DNA of 64,000 bases from contig NZ_CP080647.1 of assembly GCF_019599145.1 (NCBI RefSeq), forward strand, positions 2,604,001 through 2,668,000. The letters run 5' to 3'. Every line of letters begins with the position of its first letter. Within the stretch, counting starts at the first letter, position 1. The translations under genes and the position numbers were made by a program. Positions 34,735-43,336 of this stretch are shown one piece after another. Source of the stretch: Streptomyces akebiae. Lineage in GTDB: Bacteria; Actinomycetota; Actinomycetes; Streptomycetales; Streptomycetaceae. The notes beneath the pieces were generated by a model, which was not told the DNA's origin, ran no database searches, and saw only the letters and a list, made by a program, of their open reading frames with translations.

Positions 34735-35235
34735 TTGAAACGGTCCCGTGAGAAGGCCGCGTCCGAGTTGTTCGCCGCCCTCTACCCGCGCCTCGCCGGC
34801 TGGTGCCGTCGGCTGGTCGACGACGACGAGACGGCCCACGAGATCGCGTCGGAGGCGTTCACCCGCCTCTGGGCCCGGTGGACATCCGTGGCGGAACCGC
34901 ACGGCTTCCTCTACGTCACCGCGGCCAACCTCGTACGGGACCACTGGCGCAAGCTCGAACGCGAACGCAAGGCGATGCACCGGGCCACGGCCGAGGCCGC
35001 GGTGCGCCCGCGGTACGACCAGGCCCCGGAGACCGACCCCTCGGTCCGGCTGCTCGTGCGGTCACTGCCGGAACGGCTGCGCGTACCGATCCTGCTGCAC
35101 TACTACGCTGACATGCCGATCCGGGAGGTGTCCGCGCTGACCGGACGCAAGGAGGGAACCGTCAAGGCCGACCTCCACGCGGCCCGCGAACTGCTCCGCG
35201 CCCACCTGAGGAGAAGCCTTGATCACACGCCCTGA
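34735..35235 (+). CDS. ECF-type RNA polymerase sigma factor
   Basis: 166 residues. Sigma-70 region 2 is visible as ELFAALYPRLAGWCRRLV...ASEAFTRLWARW, and region 4 as LPERLRVPILLHYYADMPIREVSALTGRKEGTVKADLHAAREL. TTG 34735 with GGAG four bases upstream is the best start; no ATG/GTG fits in frame. It overlaps by 17 bp a single-span membrane protein that may be its anti-sigma factor. SigE-like ECF factors of this size usually answer to envelope or oxidative signals; the regulon is unknown. Confidence 0.9.
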   Translation: MKRSREKAASELFAALYPRLAGWCRRLVDDDETAHEIASEAFTRLWARWTSVAEPHGFLYVTAANLVRDHWRKLERERKAMHRATAEAAVRPRYDQAPETDPSVRLLVRSLPERLRVPILLHYYADMPIREVSALTGRKEGTVKADLHAARELLRAHLRRSLDHTP

Positions 35236-35686
35236 CGAGGGCCCGGACTTCGAGCCCGACGACCCGCTCACCGTCCTCCTGCGTCCCCCGGCCGACCGCC
35301 TCGGCCCACCGCCGGGCCGCTACGAGACGATCCGCCGCAGCGCCGCGCGCCGCCGTCTGGTCCGGGCCGCGGCCGGTGCCGCCGCGACCTGCGCGGTCGC
35401 CGCCCTCATCGCCCTTCCCCTGCACCTCGGCCGGGACGAGGCCCCCGCGACCCCCTCGGCCCCCCTGGCCCCACCCTCCACGACCAGCGCGTCCCCGACC
35501 CTGCCGCCGGCCCCCACACCCGACACCCCCGACACCCGCGACACCCGCGCGCCCTCCGAAGGCCCCGCGAGCCCGGTCCCCTCGGACCCGCCCACCAAGA
35601 GCGGCACCGACGCCGTCGCCCCGTCGGCCACCCCGTCCCAGGCCGCCGAACCCTCGGCCCTGGACCGCGACCCCGACGCGTCCTGA
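35219..35686 (+). CDS. Single-span membrane protein, probable anti-sigma partner
   Basis: 155 residues from TTG 35219 (GAGGAG upstream). An N-terminal cytoplasmic segment of about 50 residues with a basic patch is followed by a membrane helix (AAGAAATCAVAALIALPL) and a Pro/Ser/Thr-rich extracytoplasmic tail with repeated D-T-P-D-T-R-D. The topology and the overlap with the ECF gene fit a membrane-bound anti-sigma factor, although no zinc-finger HxxxCxxC motif is present. Function inferred from context only. Confidence 0.7.
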   Translation: MITRPDEGPDFEPDDPLTVLLRPPADRLGPPPGRYETIRRSAARRRLVRAAAGAAATCAVAALIALPLHLGRDEAPATPSAPLAPPSTTSASPTLPPAPTPDTPDTRDTRAPSEGPASPVPSDPPTKSGTDAVAPSATPSQAAEPSALDRDPDAS

Positions 35687-35746
35687 CCCACGCCCGCCCT
35701 CGCATCCACACGGCAGCGCCGACACCTTCGCCACGTGATCTGCACC

Positions 35747-35761
35747 ACTAAACCGCTTAGT
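35747..35761 (+). promoter_or_regulatory. BlaI-like dyad upstream of the DUF6153 gene
   Basis: ACTAA (35747-35751), 5 bp, TTAGT (35757-35761), followed by AGAACAGTAG. The core CCGCTTAGTA is shared with the dyad at 39426-39448. BlaI/MecI repressors typically recognise TACTA/TAGTA dyads, and a BlaI gene lies at 37215. Confidence 0.45.
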
Positions 35762-35856
35762 AGAACAGTAGAAAACGCCCCTTCGCCCGACAGGACGAAC
35801 GTTCCCTGGGTACGGTCGTGGCAGCAGATCAAGAACGGTCGGTGACGGAGTCCAGC

Positions 35857-36324
35857 ATGAAGGCGATTCGACGCGTACGCGCAGGTGGCACCCTCGGCCA
35901 CTTGCTGCTCGTCGCCGTACTCGCTCTCAGCGTCTTCGCGATGCACAGCACGGGGCATCCCGACGAGTCCGCCCACCCTGGCGGGTCCGCGCACGTCAGC
36001 GGGTCCGGGCACGTGAGCGAGTCGGTGCCCGTCAGCGGGTCCGCGCACTCCATGAGCACCGCTTCCCGTGCGACGGCGACGGCGACGGATGCGGCCCCCA
36101 CGGGGTCGCGGTCCTCGCACGAACCGGCCCCGACCATGGACATGCAGTCCCTCTGCGTGGCGATCCTGCTCGGCGCATGGGTTCTCACCGCCCTGCTCAC
36201 GTCGGCGTTCACCCGCCGCCGTAAGGAATGGGCGGAGCTGCTCGCCCAGGTCGCCGCCCTCGCGCGACCCCGCCCGCCGCCACGCGGGCCCGATCTCACC
36301 CGTCTGTCAGTTCTGCGGCTGTAG
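35857..36324 (+). CDS. DUF6153-family membrane protein
   Basis: 155 residues from ATG 35857. Two membrane segments (about 15-30 and 100-120) flank a His/Ser/Gly-rich extracytoplasmic loop with repeated S-A-H / V-S-G-S-[AG]-H units. MDMQSLCVAILLGAWVL before the second span is typical of the DUF6153 family of streptomycetes. The His/Met-rich loop and the neighbouring DUF305 and BlaI/M56 genes suggest a metal-related, perhaps copper, envelope role; this is inference. Confidence 0.75.
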   Translation: MKAIRRVRAGGTLGHLLLVAVLALSVFAMHSTGHPDESAHPGGSAHVSGSGHVSESVPVSGSAHSMSTASRATATATDAAPTGSRSSHEPAPTMDMQSLCVAILLGAWVLTALLTSAFTRRRKEWAELLAQVAALARPRPPPRGPDLTRLSVLRL

Positions 36325-36418
36325 GCCGAACCGCTCACGCGGGCGCGCGTCCAGCGCGACCCCGCGGCTTCGCCTGCCCACGAACAGCCCAGAACGCACA
36401 CCCCGAGGTGAATCGACC

Positions 36419-37069
36419 ATGACAGCCCTTACGCGTACCCCCCGCCGGACGCGCCTCCGCCGCGCCGCCGCCACCGCGAGCGTCGTCGCCGTCGGCGCCC
36501 TGTTGCTCACCGCCTGTGGCGACGACATGGACGGCATGGACCACGGCAGCGGCAAGAGCTCGACGTCCGCGTCCGGTGACGCCGGATCCGCCGACTTCGA
36601 CGACGCGGACGTCACCTTCGCGCAGATGATGATCCCGCACCACGAACAGGCCCTGGAGATGGCCGAACTCGCCGACGACCGGGCGTCCGACGCGGAACTC
36701 AAGGACATCGCCGAGCAGATCGAGAAGGCCCAGGACCCGGAGATCGAGACGATGCAGGGATGGCTGCGGTCCTGGGACCGCCCGACGGCGGTCGAGTCCA
36801 TGCCCGGCATGGACCACGGGGGCAACGGCGGCAGCGCCGACGGCATGATGTCCGGCGCGGACATGCAGCGACTCAAGAACATGAAGGGCACCGACTTCGA
36901 CAAGCTGTTCGCCCAGCTGATGATCGAGCACCACAACGGCGCCATCAGCATGGCCGAGGACGAGATGAAGAACGGCAAGAACGGGGCCGCCGTGAAGATG
37001 GCGGGCGACATCGTGAAGAGCCAGACCGCCGAGGTCGAGCAACTCGACGACATCCTCGACCGACTCTGA
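36419..37069 (+). CDS. DUF305 lipoprotein (copper-associated)
   Basis: 216 residues. Signal peptide with lipobox LTAC (Cys about 33), then a Met/His-rich segment DDMDGMDHGSG. Two DUF305 ferritin-like halves each have a paired-His motif: FAQMMIPHHEQALEMAEL and FAQLMIEHHNGAISMAEDE. DUF305 proteins are extracytoplasmic and often found in copper-handling operons. GAGGTG precedes the start. A strong terminator follows the stop codon. Likely a periplasm-side metal-binding protein; direct copper binding is family-based inference. Confidence 0.9.
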   Translation: MTALTRTPRRTRLRRAAATASVVAVGALLLTACGDDMDGMDHGSGKSSTSASGDAGSADFDDADVTFAQMMIPHHEQALEMAELADDRASDAELKDIAEQIEKAQDPEIETMQGWLRSWDRPTAVESMPGMDHGGNGGSADGMMSGADMQRLKNMKGTDFDKLFAQLMIEHHNGAISMAEDEMKNGKNGAAVKMAGDIVKSQTAEVEQLDDILDRL

Positions 37070-37075
37070 ACGCCC

Positions 37076-37106
37076 CCGGCGCGGGCCGACGTACGGCCCG
37101 CGCCGG
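37076..37106 (+). terminator. Terminator of the DUF6153-DUF305 unit
   Basis: Perfect 13-bp stem (37076-37088 with 37094-37106), 5-nt loop, starting 7 bp after the DUF305 stop codon. Confidence 0.85.
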
Positions 37107-37214
37107 CCCACGCGCATCCGGCCCCCACGGCTGCCGAGGAGTGGTGACGAGCAAGCCATCTACTATGCCCCTGCGTATGCGCGTGCGCGTCAACAGCCAG
37201 AAGGAGTCAGGGCC

Positions 37215-37583
37215 ATGCGACGGCTGGGGGACCTGGAAGCGGAGATCATGGACCGCCTCTGGACGTGGAACCGTCCGGCGACGGTGCGCGAGGTCGTGGA
37301 CGATCTCAACAAGACCCGCCCGCTCGCCTACACCACGGTGATGACCGTCACCAACATCCTCTACAACAAGGGCTGGTTGCTGCGGGGCAAGCAGGGCCGC
37401 GCCTGGCTGTACACCCCGGTGCGCAGCCGCGAGGCGTACGCCGCCGCACTGATGGAGGACGGATTGGACGCGAGCAAGGACCGACCGGCCGCGCTGGTCC
37501 ACTTCGTGGAGAACATGACGGAGGAGGAGCAGGCCGCCCTGCGCAAGGCCCTGCGCGCGGTGGGACGGCAGCCGAAGTCGTGA
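37215..37583 (+). CDS. BlaI/MecI/CopY-family repressor
   Basis: 122 residues; ATG 37215 with AAGGAG upstream. Winged helix-turn-helix of the Penicillinase_R family: LGDLEAEIMDRLWTWNRPATVREVVDDLN...AYTTVMTVTNILYNKGWLLRGKQGRAWLY. It overlaps the M56 metallopeptidase gene by 4 bp, the standard BlaI-BlaR-like pair in which the membrane peptidase is thought to relieve repression. Candidate operators are the dyads near 35747 and 39426. Confidence 0.93.
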   Translation: MRRLGDLEAEIMDRLWTWNRPATVREVVDDLNKTRPLAYTTVMTVTNILYNKGWLLRGKQGRAWLYTPVRSREAYAAALMEDGLDASKDRPAALVHFVENMTEEEQAALRKALRAVGRQPKS

Positions 37584-38515
37584 ACGCGGCATCTCTCCTG
37601 AGCGTGAACGCGGCTTCCCTCCTGCTCGTCTACACGGCGACGGTCGGCTTCGTCGCCCCTGCCCTGGTGCTGCGCGCCTCCTGGCCGCACCGGGCACCCG
37701 CCCTGGCCCTGGCGGTCTGGCACACCCTGACGGTCTCCTTCGTCCTCGGGGCCGCACTGACCGCGTACCACCTGCTCATGCCCACCGAGCACACGCACGT
37801 GGGACTCCTGGGCCTGCTGCACTCCTGCGGACTCGACCTGGGCGCGAGCGGGCCCGGTCACGACACCGCGGGCGGCCTCGCCGTCGTCGTTCCCGCGGCG
37901 CTCGGGGCAGCGCTCGCGGGCAGCTTCGCCTTCCATGTCGTACGAGCCCGTCGAGCGCGGGCCCGGCACCGGGAGGCGGTGGATCTGGTCGGCCGCCGCT
38001 CCGCACGGCTGGGTGCCACCGTCCTGCCGTACGACGTACCCGCCGCCTACTGCCTGCCGGGCCGCCGGCCGAGGATCGTGATCAGCGACGGCGCCGTACG
38101 GGAGCTGGCTCCTGAGCAACTCGCGGCGGTTCTGGAGCATGAACGGGCGCATATCGTGGGCCGCCACCATCTGGTGATCGCCGCCGCCGCGGCGTTCCAG
38201 TCGGTCTTCCCCCTGCTCCCCCTGGCCCGTCACGCCCGCGCCCAGACGGCACTCCTGCTGGAGATGGTCGCCGACGACCGCGCGTTGCGCGCCCACTCCG
38301 ACGGGGCCCTGGCGAGCGCGATGTACGAGATGGCGGCGGCCCGGACCCCGAAGGGCGCGTTCGCGGCGGGCGGCCCGGCGGTCCTGATCCGGATCCGGCG
38401 GGTACTCGGGCCACGCCGTCCTCCGCACCGCGCGTTCTGGGGTTCCGTCGCCACCGCGACCGCGACCGTTCCGCTGTTGCCGCTCCTCGTCGCCTGCCCC
38501 CTCGGCGCCACCTGA
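37580..38515 (+). CDS. M56-family membrane metallopeptidase (BlaR1-like)
   Basis: 311 residues from GTG 37580. Several membrane segments (about 15-35, 42-62, 100-120, 195-215, 290-308) surround a zincin site HERAH (187-191) in LAAVLEHERAHIVGRHHL. It lacks the extracellular penicillin-binding sensor domain of true BlaR1, so the inducing signal is not a beta-lactam by default. Paired with the BlaI-like repressor, it probably forms a signal-dependent proteolytic switch for the surrounding envelope or metal genes. Confidence 0.9.
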   Translation: MNAASLLSVNAASLLLVYTATVGFVAPALVLRASWPHRAPALALAVWHTLTVSFVLGAALTAYHLLMPTEHTHVGLLGLLHSCGLDLGASGPGHDTAGGLAVVVPAALGAALAGSFAFHVVRARRARARHREAVDLVGRRSARLGATVLPYDVPAAYCLPGRRPRIVISDGAVRELAPEQLAAVLEHERAHIVGRHHLVIAAAAAFQSVFPLLPLARHARAQTALLLEMVADDRALRAHSDGALASAMYEMAAARTPKGAFAAGGPAVLIRIRRVLGPRRPPHRAFWGSVATATATVPLLPLLVACPLGAT

Positions 38516-38533
38516 CGTCACCGCCGACCTCGA

Positions 38534-38566
38534 CACCGACACCGACGCAGACGCAGACGCAGACGC
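38534..38566. repeat. Hexamer repeats after the M56 gene
   Basis: Short tandem GACACC and GACGCA hexamers in the 140-bp gap between the convergent M56 and DUF5134 genes. No clear hairpin terminator was seen here. Confidence 0.5.
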
Positions 38567-38655
38567 GACGCAAGACCTCGACGGCGCCGCGCACCGAGGC
38601 CTGCCGCCCGCACTCGGGCCCCGACCACCCACGCGATGCGCAGCGCCCGTTCGGG

Positions 38656-39375
38656 TCAGACGGTCATCATCAGCAGCATCGTCGCCATCGAGCCGCCCAT
38701 GCCGATGTGACCGGCCAGGCGCGCGTTCGGCACGGACAGCACTGCCGGGGTACGGGTCGCTCGACGGTGGCGGGCCCCGGTGACCGATCCGGAGGATGAT
38801 CCGCCCGTCTCCCGCATCCGGGCACGTACGGCCAGAGCCACGGCCGCCAGGAAGTAGGCGGCCAAGGCCCAGAAGGCGACGCGCCACAGCATCGCGGAGC
38901 CCGAGGTGGCGGCCGCCTCGGTGACGCCGTGGGCGCCCATGCCCTCCATCCCGGCCGCGCCCTCCGCCCCGGCCGCGCCTCCATGGCCGTGCCCGGAGGA
39001 GCCGGCCAGGGCGAGCGTGGGCCCCGAGGCTGCGCCGGGCATGGCCAGGGTCATCACCACCATGGCGGCGCTGCCGATCACGAGATGGGCGCCGTGCCGC
39101 AACTGCCGCACACCGCCGCGTACGGCATGCCGCACGGACAGCGCCACGCCCCCGAGACAGAGCAGTCCGAACACGGCCGCCCACCACACGCCGTATGTGC
39201 CGTACAGGGTCGCGGTCGGAGGCGCCGCCATGACGGCCATCCCGCCACCCATGACCGCCTCGGCCCCTGCCTCGAACCGGCCCCAGCCTCTGACCAGCGC
39301 CAGCCGTACGAGGTTCCCGACGGCCGCCCCGGTTCCCAGCACCACCAGCGTCCAGCCAAGAAGGTGTCCAGCCAC
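38656..39375 (-). CDS. DUF5134-family multi-span membrane protein
   Basis: 239 residues from GTG 39375 (GAGGGG seven bases upstream; GTG 39390 is an alternative). Five to six membrane helices separated by a His/Gly/Met-rich loop (SSGHGHGGAAGAEGAAGMEGMGAHG, about 125-150). The family is found in actinobacteria, often beside copper or envelope genes. Convergent with the BlaI/M56 pair, and the dyad CTACGTA-N9-TACGTAG lies upstream of its start. Function unknown; a metal-linked role is suggested by the loop and location. Confidence 0.75.
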   Translation of the reverse strand: MAGHLLGWTLVVLGTGAAVGNLVRLALVRGWGRFEAGAEAVMGGGMAVMAAPPTATLYGTYGVWWAAVFGLLCLGGVALSVRHAVRGGVRQLRHGAHLVIGSAAMVVMTLAMPGAASGPTLALAGSSGHGHGGAAGAEGAAGMEGMGAHGVTEAAATSGSAMLWRVAFWALAAYFLAAVALAVRARMRETGGSSSGSVTGARHRRATRTPAVLSVPNARLAGHIGMGGSMATMLLMMTV

Positions 39376-39425
39376 GTCGCCACCCCTCACGGGACCCGGA
39401 GATCCGGCTCACCGATCGTCAACCA

Positions 39426-39448
39426 CTACGTATCCGCTTAGTACGTAG
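39426..39448 (-). promoter_or_regulatory. BlaI-like dyad upstream of the DUF5134 gene
   Basis: CTACGTA (39426-39432), 9 bp, TACGTAG (39442-39448): perfect 7-bp arms. The inner CCGCTTAGTA matches the site at 35747, suggesting one regulator for both, most simply the BlaI-like protein at 37215. Confidence 0.5.
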
Positions 39449-39519
39449 CAGCGAACCCTCCGACTCAGTCAGGCGAACCACGGCCGCCTCGACAACCGCT
39501 CGCAGTTCCCGAACACATC

Positions 39520-39547
39520 TTCACTATATACCCCCAGGGGGTATAGT
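39520..39547 (+). promoter_or_regulatory. CsoR-type operator embedded in the DUF4396 promoter
   Basis: TATACCCCC-A-GGGGGTATA (39527-39545) is the classic palindrome bound by copper sensor CsoR and its relatives. It lies between a -35 like TTCACT (39520-39525) and a -10 TATAGT (39542-39547), so binding would block RNA polymerase until metal releases it. No csoR gene is in the window. Confidence 0.88.
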
Positions 39548-39575
39548 CTGGCCGGGCGCCCGAAGAAGGATCACC

Positions 39576-40169
39576 ATGGATGAGAATGGGGAGGAAAAGG
39601 TCATGGACCACAAGGACCACATGGATCAGGTGGGCCACAGGACTCACCACGACGGCACCGCACACGACCACACGGCTCACGACGAGGACCGACACAGCCA
39701 CTCCGACCAGGCGCTGCCACACGGGGCACACGGCGGAGCATCCTGGGCCACGGCGACGAAGGCGACCCTGCACTGCCTCACCGGGTGCGCCATCGGCGAG
39801 ATCCTGGGCATGGTCATCGGCACGGCCCTGAGGTGGGACAACGTGCCGACCATGATCCTGGCCATCACGCTCGCGTTCCTCTTCGGCTACTCGTTCACCC
39901 TGTTCGCGGTGCGACGAGCCGGCCTGGACCTCAGGAGCGCGATCAAAGTGGCCCTGGCCGCCGACACCGTCTCGATCACCATCATGGAAGTGGTCGACAA
40001 CGCCATCATCGCCCTCACCCCCGGCGCGATGGACGCCCATCTCGACGACGCCCTCTTCTGGTCAGCCCTCCTCGGCGGCTTCGCGGTCGCCTTCCTCGTC
40101 ACGACGCCGGTCAACAAGTGGATGATCGGCCGGGGCAAGGGCCACGCGGTCGTCCACGCGTACCACTGA
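39576..40169 (+). CDS. DUF4396 membrane protein under CsoR-type control
   Basis: 197 residues. The first about 50 residues are extraordinarily His/Asp-rich (MDHKDHMDQVGHRTHHD and on), a likely metal-binding cytoplasmic or extracytoplasmic tail. The rest is a DUF4396 domain with about four membrane helices and LHCLTGCAIGEILGM near residue 65, where two Cys could also bind metal. ATG 39576 with AAGGA upstream; ATG 39603 is an alternative start with GGAGG. The CsoR operator makes a role in copper efflux or buffering probable. Confidence 0.88.
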   Translation: MDENGEEKVMDHKDHMDQVGHRTHHDGTAHDHTAHDEDRHSHSDQALPHGAHGGASWATATKATLHCLTGCAIGEILGMVIGTALRWDNVPTMILAITLAFLFGYSFTLFAVRRAGLDLRSAIKVALAADTVSITIMEVVDNAIIALTPGAMDAHLDDALFWSALLGGFAVAFLVTTPVNKWMIGRGKGHAVVHAYH

Positions 40170-40211
40170 CCTACGCACCCTTGCGGATCGTCAGAGGACT
40201 CTGCGGTCGGC

Positions 40212-40310
40212 TCAGGGAATGATCTTCGCTCCGCCGATGAAGTGGACCTTCCCGTTCGCCTCGTTCACGGTGCCGCCGTCGCCTCTCCCGACCAGCCTGC
40301 GAACAAGCAC
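40212..40310 (-). pseudogene. Possible short C-terminal gene remnant
   Basis: Thirty-two codons on the minus strand ending in VNEANGKVHFIGGAKIIP and a stop. The composition looks protein-like rather than random, but it has no matching N-terminal part and overlaps nothing recognisable. The gap 40170-40341 otherwise contains nothing identified. Confidence 0.25.
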
Positions 40311-40341
40311 CGGATGTGTGGCCCTGGTGCCGGATGACGAC

Positions 40342-40884
40342 TCAACGCCAGGCGTGGCGGACCTTCAGTCGTCCGAATCCCATGGTCCCGGAGATTCGGA
40401 CGACCGGCCCGGCGGGGCGGTAACGCCGTGGGGCCCGGTAGCGCAGATCCTTCCACCCCGTGCGCAGCGCCTCGACGTCGACGACCGCGTCGCGGGGCAC
40501 CGTGATTCTGGCCCCGCCGGTTCCGAGTTGCAGCTCGATGTCGACGACCGGATGCTCGATGATCGCCCGGGACAGATCCAGGCGCACACGTCCGAACGCG
40601 GATCCGACCTTGAGGATCCGAGGTACCCGCCACGCGCCGCGCCGCTTGATCCGTCCGCCGGCGACGGCGATCGTCGATGTGGTGGCCGGTTGCTCCTCCG
40701 GGAGGGAGGCCAGAGCCGACACGAGGTCACTGTGCGCCTTGGCGGTGAGCACGTGGTGGAGGTGTTCGTCCAACTCCTCGTGCGAGATGAACCCTTCGAC
40801 GTACGCCTCCTGCAGGCGCCGCACCGCCGTATCGCGGTCGCCTTCGCCGATCGACGACGGCGAGTCTTCCGGTAAGGGGGCCAC
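40342..40884 (-). CDS. DUF1707 domain protein
   Basis: 180 residues from GTG 40884. The N-terminal DUF1707 segment (GDRDTAVRRLQEAYVEGFISHEELDEHLHHVLTAKAHSDLVSALASLP, about 15-62) is a short helical domain common in actinobacterial membrane-associated and regulatory proteins. The C-terminal half is a beta-rich LiaF/toast-rack-like region (GSAFGRVRLDLSRAIIEHPVVDIELQLGTGGARITVP). No membrane segment. Function unknown. Confidence 0.85.
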   Translation of the reverse strand: MAPLPEDSPSSIGEGDRDTAVRRLQEAYVEGFISHEELDEHLHHVLTAKAHSDLVSALASLPEEQPATTSTIAVAGGRIKRRGAWRVPRILKVGSAFGRVRLDLSRAIIEHPVVDIELQLGTGGARITVPRDAVVDVEALRTGWKDLRYRAPRRYRPAGPVVRISGTMGFGRLKVRHAWR

Positions 40885-41547
40885 CGTCTCACCCTACTGC
40901 CGTGCCGACGATGCGCCGCTCGTCGTAACGGCCCCTTGGTGAAAGCGTGATGGACAGTGCTGGCCCGGCGAGCGCATCGGCCCGCGCCGTCGGAGCCTGG
41001 CCCCACGCCAGTTGGCCACAGGGCCGCCTGCGACGAGGAGGAGCGAGGCCTCGCGACGCGGTCGCGGAAGCGGAGCGCCGAGGCCGCTGGACCGGGCGGG
41101 CCGACGGGCGCTGTACCGGAAACCCGCCGTTCACCACCCGTGGGCCGCCGGGGAAACAAGCGGTTTCTAGCGTGTCGGCTCATCGATTCGACGCTGCATA
41201 CGCAGTCGGATGCGTTCCCGGATCCGACTGCGGGCTCCGCCCCGGTCTCCGCCCTGGCCCTGTGCACCGCTCCGGACCTGCCTCTGGGCACGTCCCCGGG
41301 TCGGGCCCGGCCACTGGTCGCCGGCACCACCCACCACCCGTCATCGGGCCCTGGGCTCCGCTGCGGATCCGAACGCAGGTCCAACCGCAATCGCATCCCT
41401 GGTGCGGCGCACCGGTGGCGGGACCTCCCACTTTCACTGTTCCCTGTCTCTGTCCCGGCGAGGAGAGGCACCCGGCAGCGCACCGCACCTCGCGTCCACC
41501 GTGCGGGCAAGCGATCAGCACGGCGCACTCTTCGATAACGTGAGCGC
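40885..41547. other. 663-bp region without a recognisable gene
   Basis: Open frames on both strands here lack family features, ribosome sites and a GC-rich third-position pattern consistent over their length. The last part must contain the promoter of the RNase J paralogue (start 41548). I see no terminator, repeat or RNA gene; gene debris is possible. Confidence 0.5.
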
Positions 41548-43233
41548 ATGAGCCATCCGCACCCAGAACTCAAAGCCGCCCCACCGCTGCCGGACGGAGG
41601 ACTCAGGGTCACCGCCCTGGGCGGCCTGGGCGAAATCGGCCGGAACATGACCGTCTTCGAGCATGCAGGCAAACTGCTGATCGTGGACTGCGGTGTGCTG
41701 TTCCCGGAGGAGAACCAGCCCGGCGTGGACGTGATCCTGCCCGACTTCACCTCCATCAGGGACCGCCTCGACGACATCGTCGCCGTCGTCCTCACCCACG
41801 GCCACGAGGACCACATCGGCGGCGTGCCCTACCTGCTGCGGGAGCGGGCGGACATCCCCCTCGTCGGCTCGAAGCTCACCCTCGCCTTCATCGAGGCCAA
41901 GCTCAAGGAGCACGGGATCAGGCCCCGCACGGTGCGTGTGCGCGAGGGCGACCGGCGCGGCTTCGGCCCCTTCGACTGCGAGTTCGTAGCGGTCAACCAC
42001 TCCATCCCGGACAGCCTCGCGGTGGCCCTGCGCACCGGAGCCGGGATGGTGCTGCACACCGGTGACTTCAAGATGGACCAGTTCCCCCTGGACGACCGCA
42101 TCACCGACCTGCGCGCCTTCGCCCGCCTCGGCGAGGAGGGTGTGGACCTGTTCCTCACCGACTCCACCAATGCCGAGGTCCCCGGCTTCACCACCTCCGA
42201 ACGCGAACTGAACCCCGCGATCGAACAGGTGATGCGCACCGCACCGCGGCGGGTCATCGTCTCCAGCTTCGCCAGCCACGTGCACCGCATCCAGCAGGTC
42301 CTGGACGCCGCCCACCAGCACGGCCGCAAGGTGGCCTTCGTGGGCCGCTCCATGGTCCGCAACATGGGCATCGCCCGCGACCTGGGCTACCTCAAGGTTC
42401 CGCCCAACCTGATCGTGAACACCAAGGAGCTGGAGAAGCTCCCCGCCCACCAGGTCACCCTGGTGTGCACCGGGTCCCAGGGCGAACCGATGGCCGCCCT
42501 GTCCCGGATGGCCAACCGCGACCACCAGATCCGCATCGGGAAGGGCGACACCGTCCTGCTCGCCAGTTCCCTCATCCCCGGCAACGAGAACGCCATCTAC
42601 CGGGTGATCAACGGCCTGACGCGGTGGGGCGCCAACGTCGTCCACAAGGGCAACGCGAAGGTGCACGTCTCCGGCCACGCCAGCGCCGGCGAACTCGTCT
42701 ACTGCTACAACATCGTCCGCCCCCGCAACGTGATGCCCGTACACGGCGAGTTCCGTCACCTGCGGGCCAACGCCGACCTCGCCATCCGCACCGGCGTGGA
42801 CCCCGACCGGGTCGTCATCGCCGAGGACGGGGTCGTCGTCGACCTCGTCGACGGCCGCGCCTCCATCACCGGCAAGGTGCCCGCGGGCAACGTCTACGTG
42901 GACGGCATGGAGGTCGGCGGCGCCACCGAGGCGTCCCTCAAGGACCGGGTCACCCTCGCGCAGGAGGGCGTCATCACGGTCGTGGCCATCGTCGACGCCG
43001 ACACCGGCGGGCTGGCCGAGGCCCCCGACTTCCTGGCGCGCGGCTTCGTCCACGACGACACCACCTTCGAGCCGGTGATCCCCGTCATCGAGAAGACGCT
43101 GGCCACCGCCGCCGAGGAAGGTGTCGGCGACGCCCACCAGCTCGAACAGCTCATCGCCCGCGCCGTGGCCAACTGGGCCTTCCGCACCCACCGCCGCAGG
43201 CCGCTGATCATCCCCGTCATCATCGACGCCTGA
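41548..43233 (+). CDS. Ribonuclease J paralogue
   Basis: 561 residues, full-length metallo-beta-lactamase/beta-CASP nuclease. GGLGEIGRNM and HGHEDH (84-89) are the metal site, TGDFKMDQ follows, and the beta-CASP part has ASFASHVHRIQQ, GRSMVRNM and HVSGHASAGEL. RNase J acts in 5'-3' exonucleolytic and endonucleolytic RNA decay and rRNA maturation. The main actinobacterial rnj gene normally sits by dapA; here the neighbours are a spermidine-synthase-like and a TerD gene, and the sequence differs clearly from the canonical protein I remember, so it is probably a second copy. A hairpin terminator follows. Confidence 0.93.
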   Translation: MSHPHPELKAAPPLPDGGLRVTALGGLGEIGRNMTVFEHAGKLLIVDCGVLFPEENQPGVDVILPDFTSIRDRLDDIVAVVLTHGHEDHIGGVPYLLRERADIPLVGSKLTLAFIEAKLKEHGIRPRTVRVREGDRRGFGPFDCEFVAVNHSIPDSLAVALRTGAGMVLHTGDFKMDQFPLDDRITDLRAFARLGEEGVDLFLTDSTNAEVPGFTTSERELNPAIEQVMRTAPRRVIVSSFASHVHRIQQVLDAAHQHGRKVAFVGRSMVRNMGIARDLGYLKVPPNLIVNTKELEKLPAHQVTLVCTGSQGEPMAALSRMANRDHQIRIGKGDTVLLASSLIPGNENAIYRVINGLTRWGANVVHKGNAKVHVSGHASAGELVYCYNIVRPRNVMPVHGEFRHLRANADLAIRTGVDPDRVVIAEDGVVVDLVDGRASITGKVPAGNVYVDGMEVGGATEASLKDRVTLAQEGVITVVAIVDADTGGLAEAPDFLARGFVHDDTTFEPVIPVIEKTLATAAEEGVGDAHQLEQLIARAVANWAFRTHRRRPLIIPVIIDA

Positions 43234-43249
43234 CCGGGCCACGGCCCCG

Positions 43250-43277
43250 GCTCCCCCGCTCCCGACCGCGGGGGAGC
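43250..43277 (+). terminator. Terminator of the RNase J paralogue
   Basis: Perfect 10-bp stem GCTCCCCCGC / GCGGGGGAGC with an 8-nt loop, 17 bp after the stop codon. Confidence 0.85.
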
Positions 43278-43336
43278 ATGTGTCGCCATGCCGGCCACAG
43301 CCCCCGTGCGTCCACGAACGTCAGAAAGGTGAACGG

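Noticed and set aside
40885..41547. Several 100-200 codon frames on both strands before RNase J
   Set aside because: None has a family motif, consistent codon bias or ribosome site; reported only as a gene-free region.
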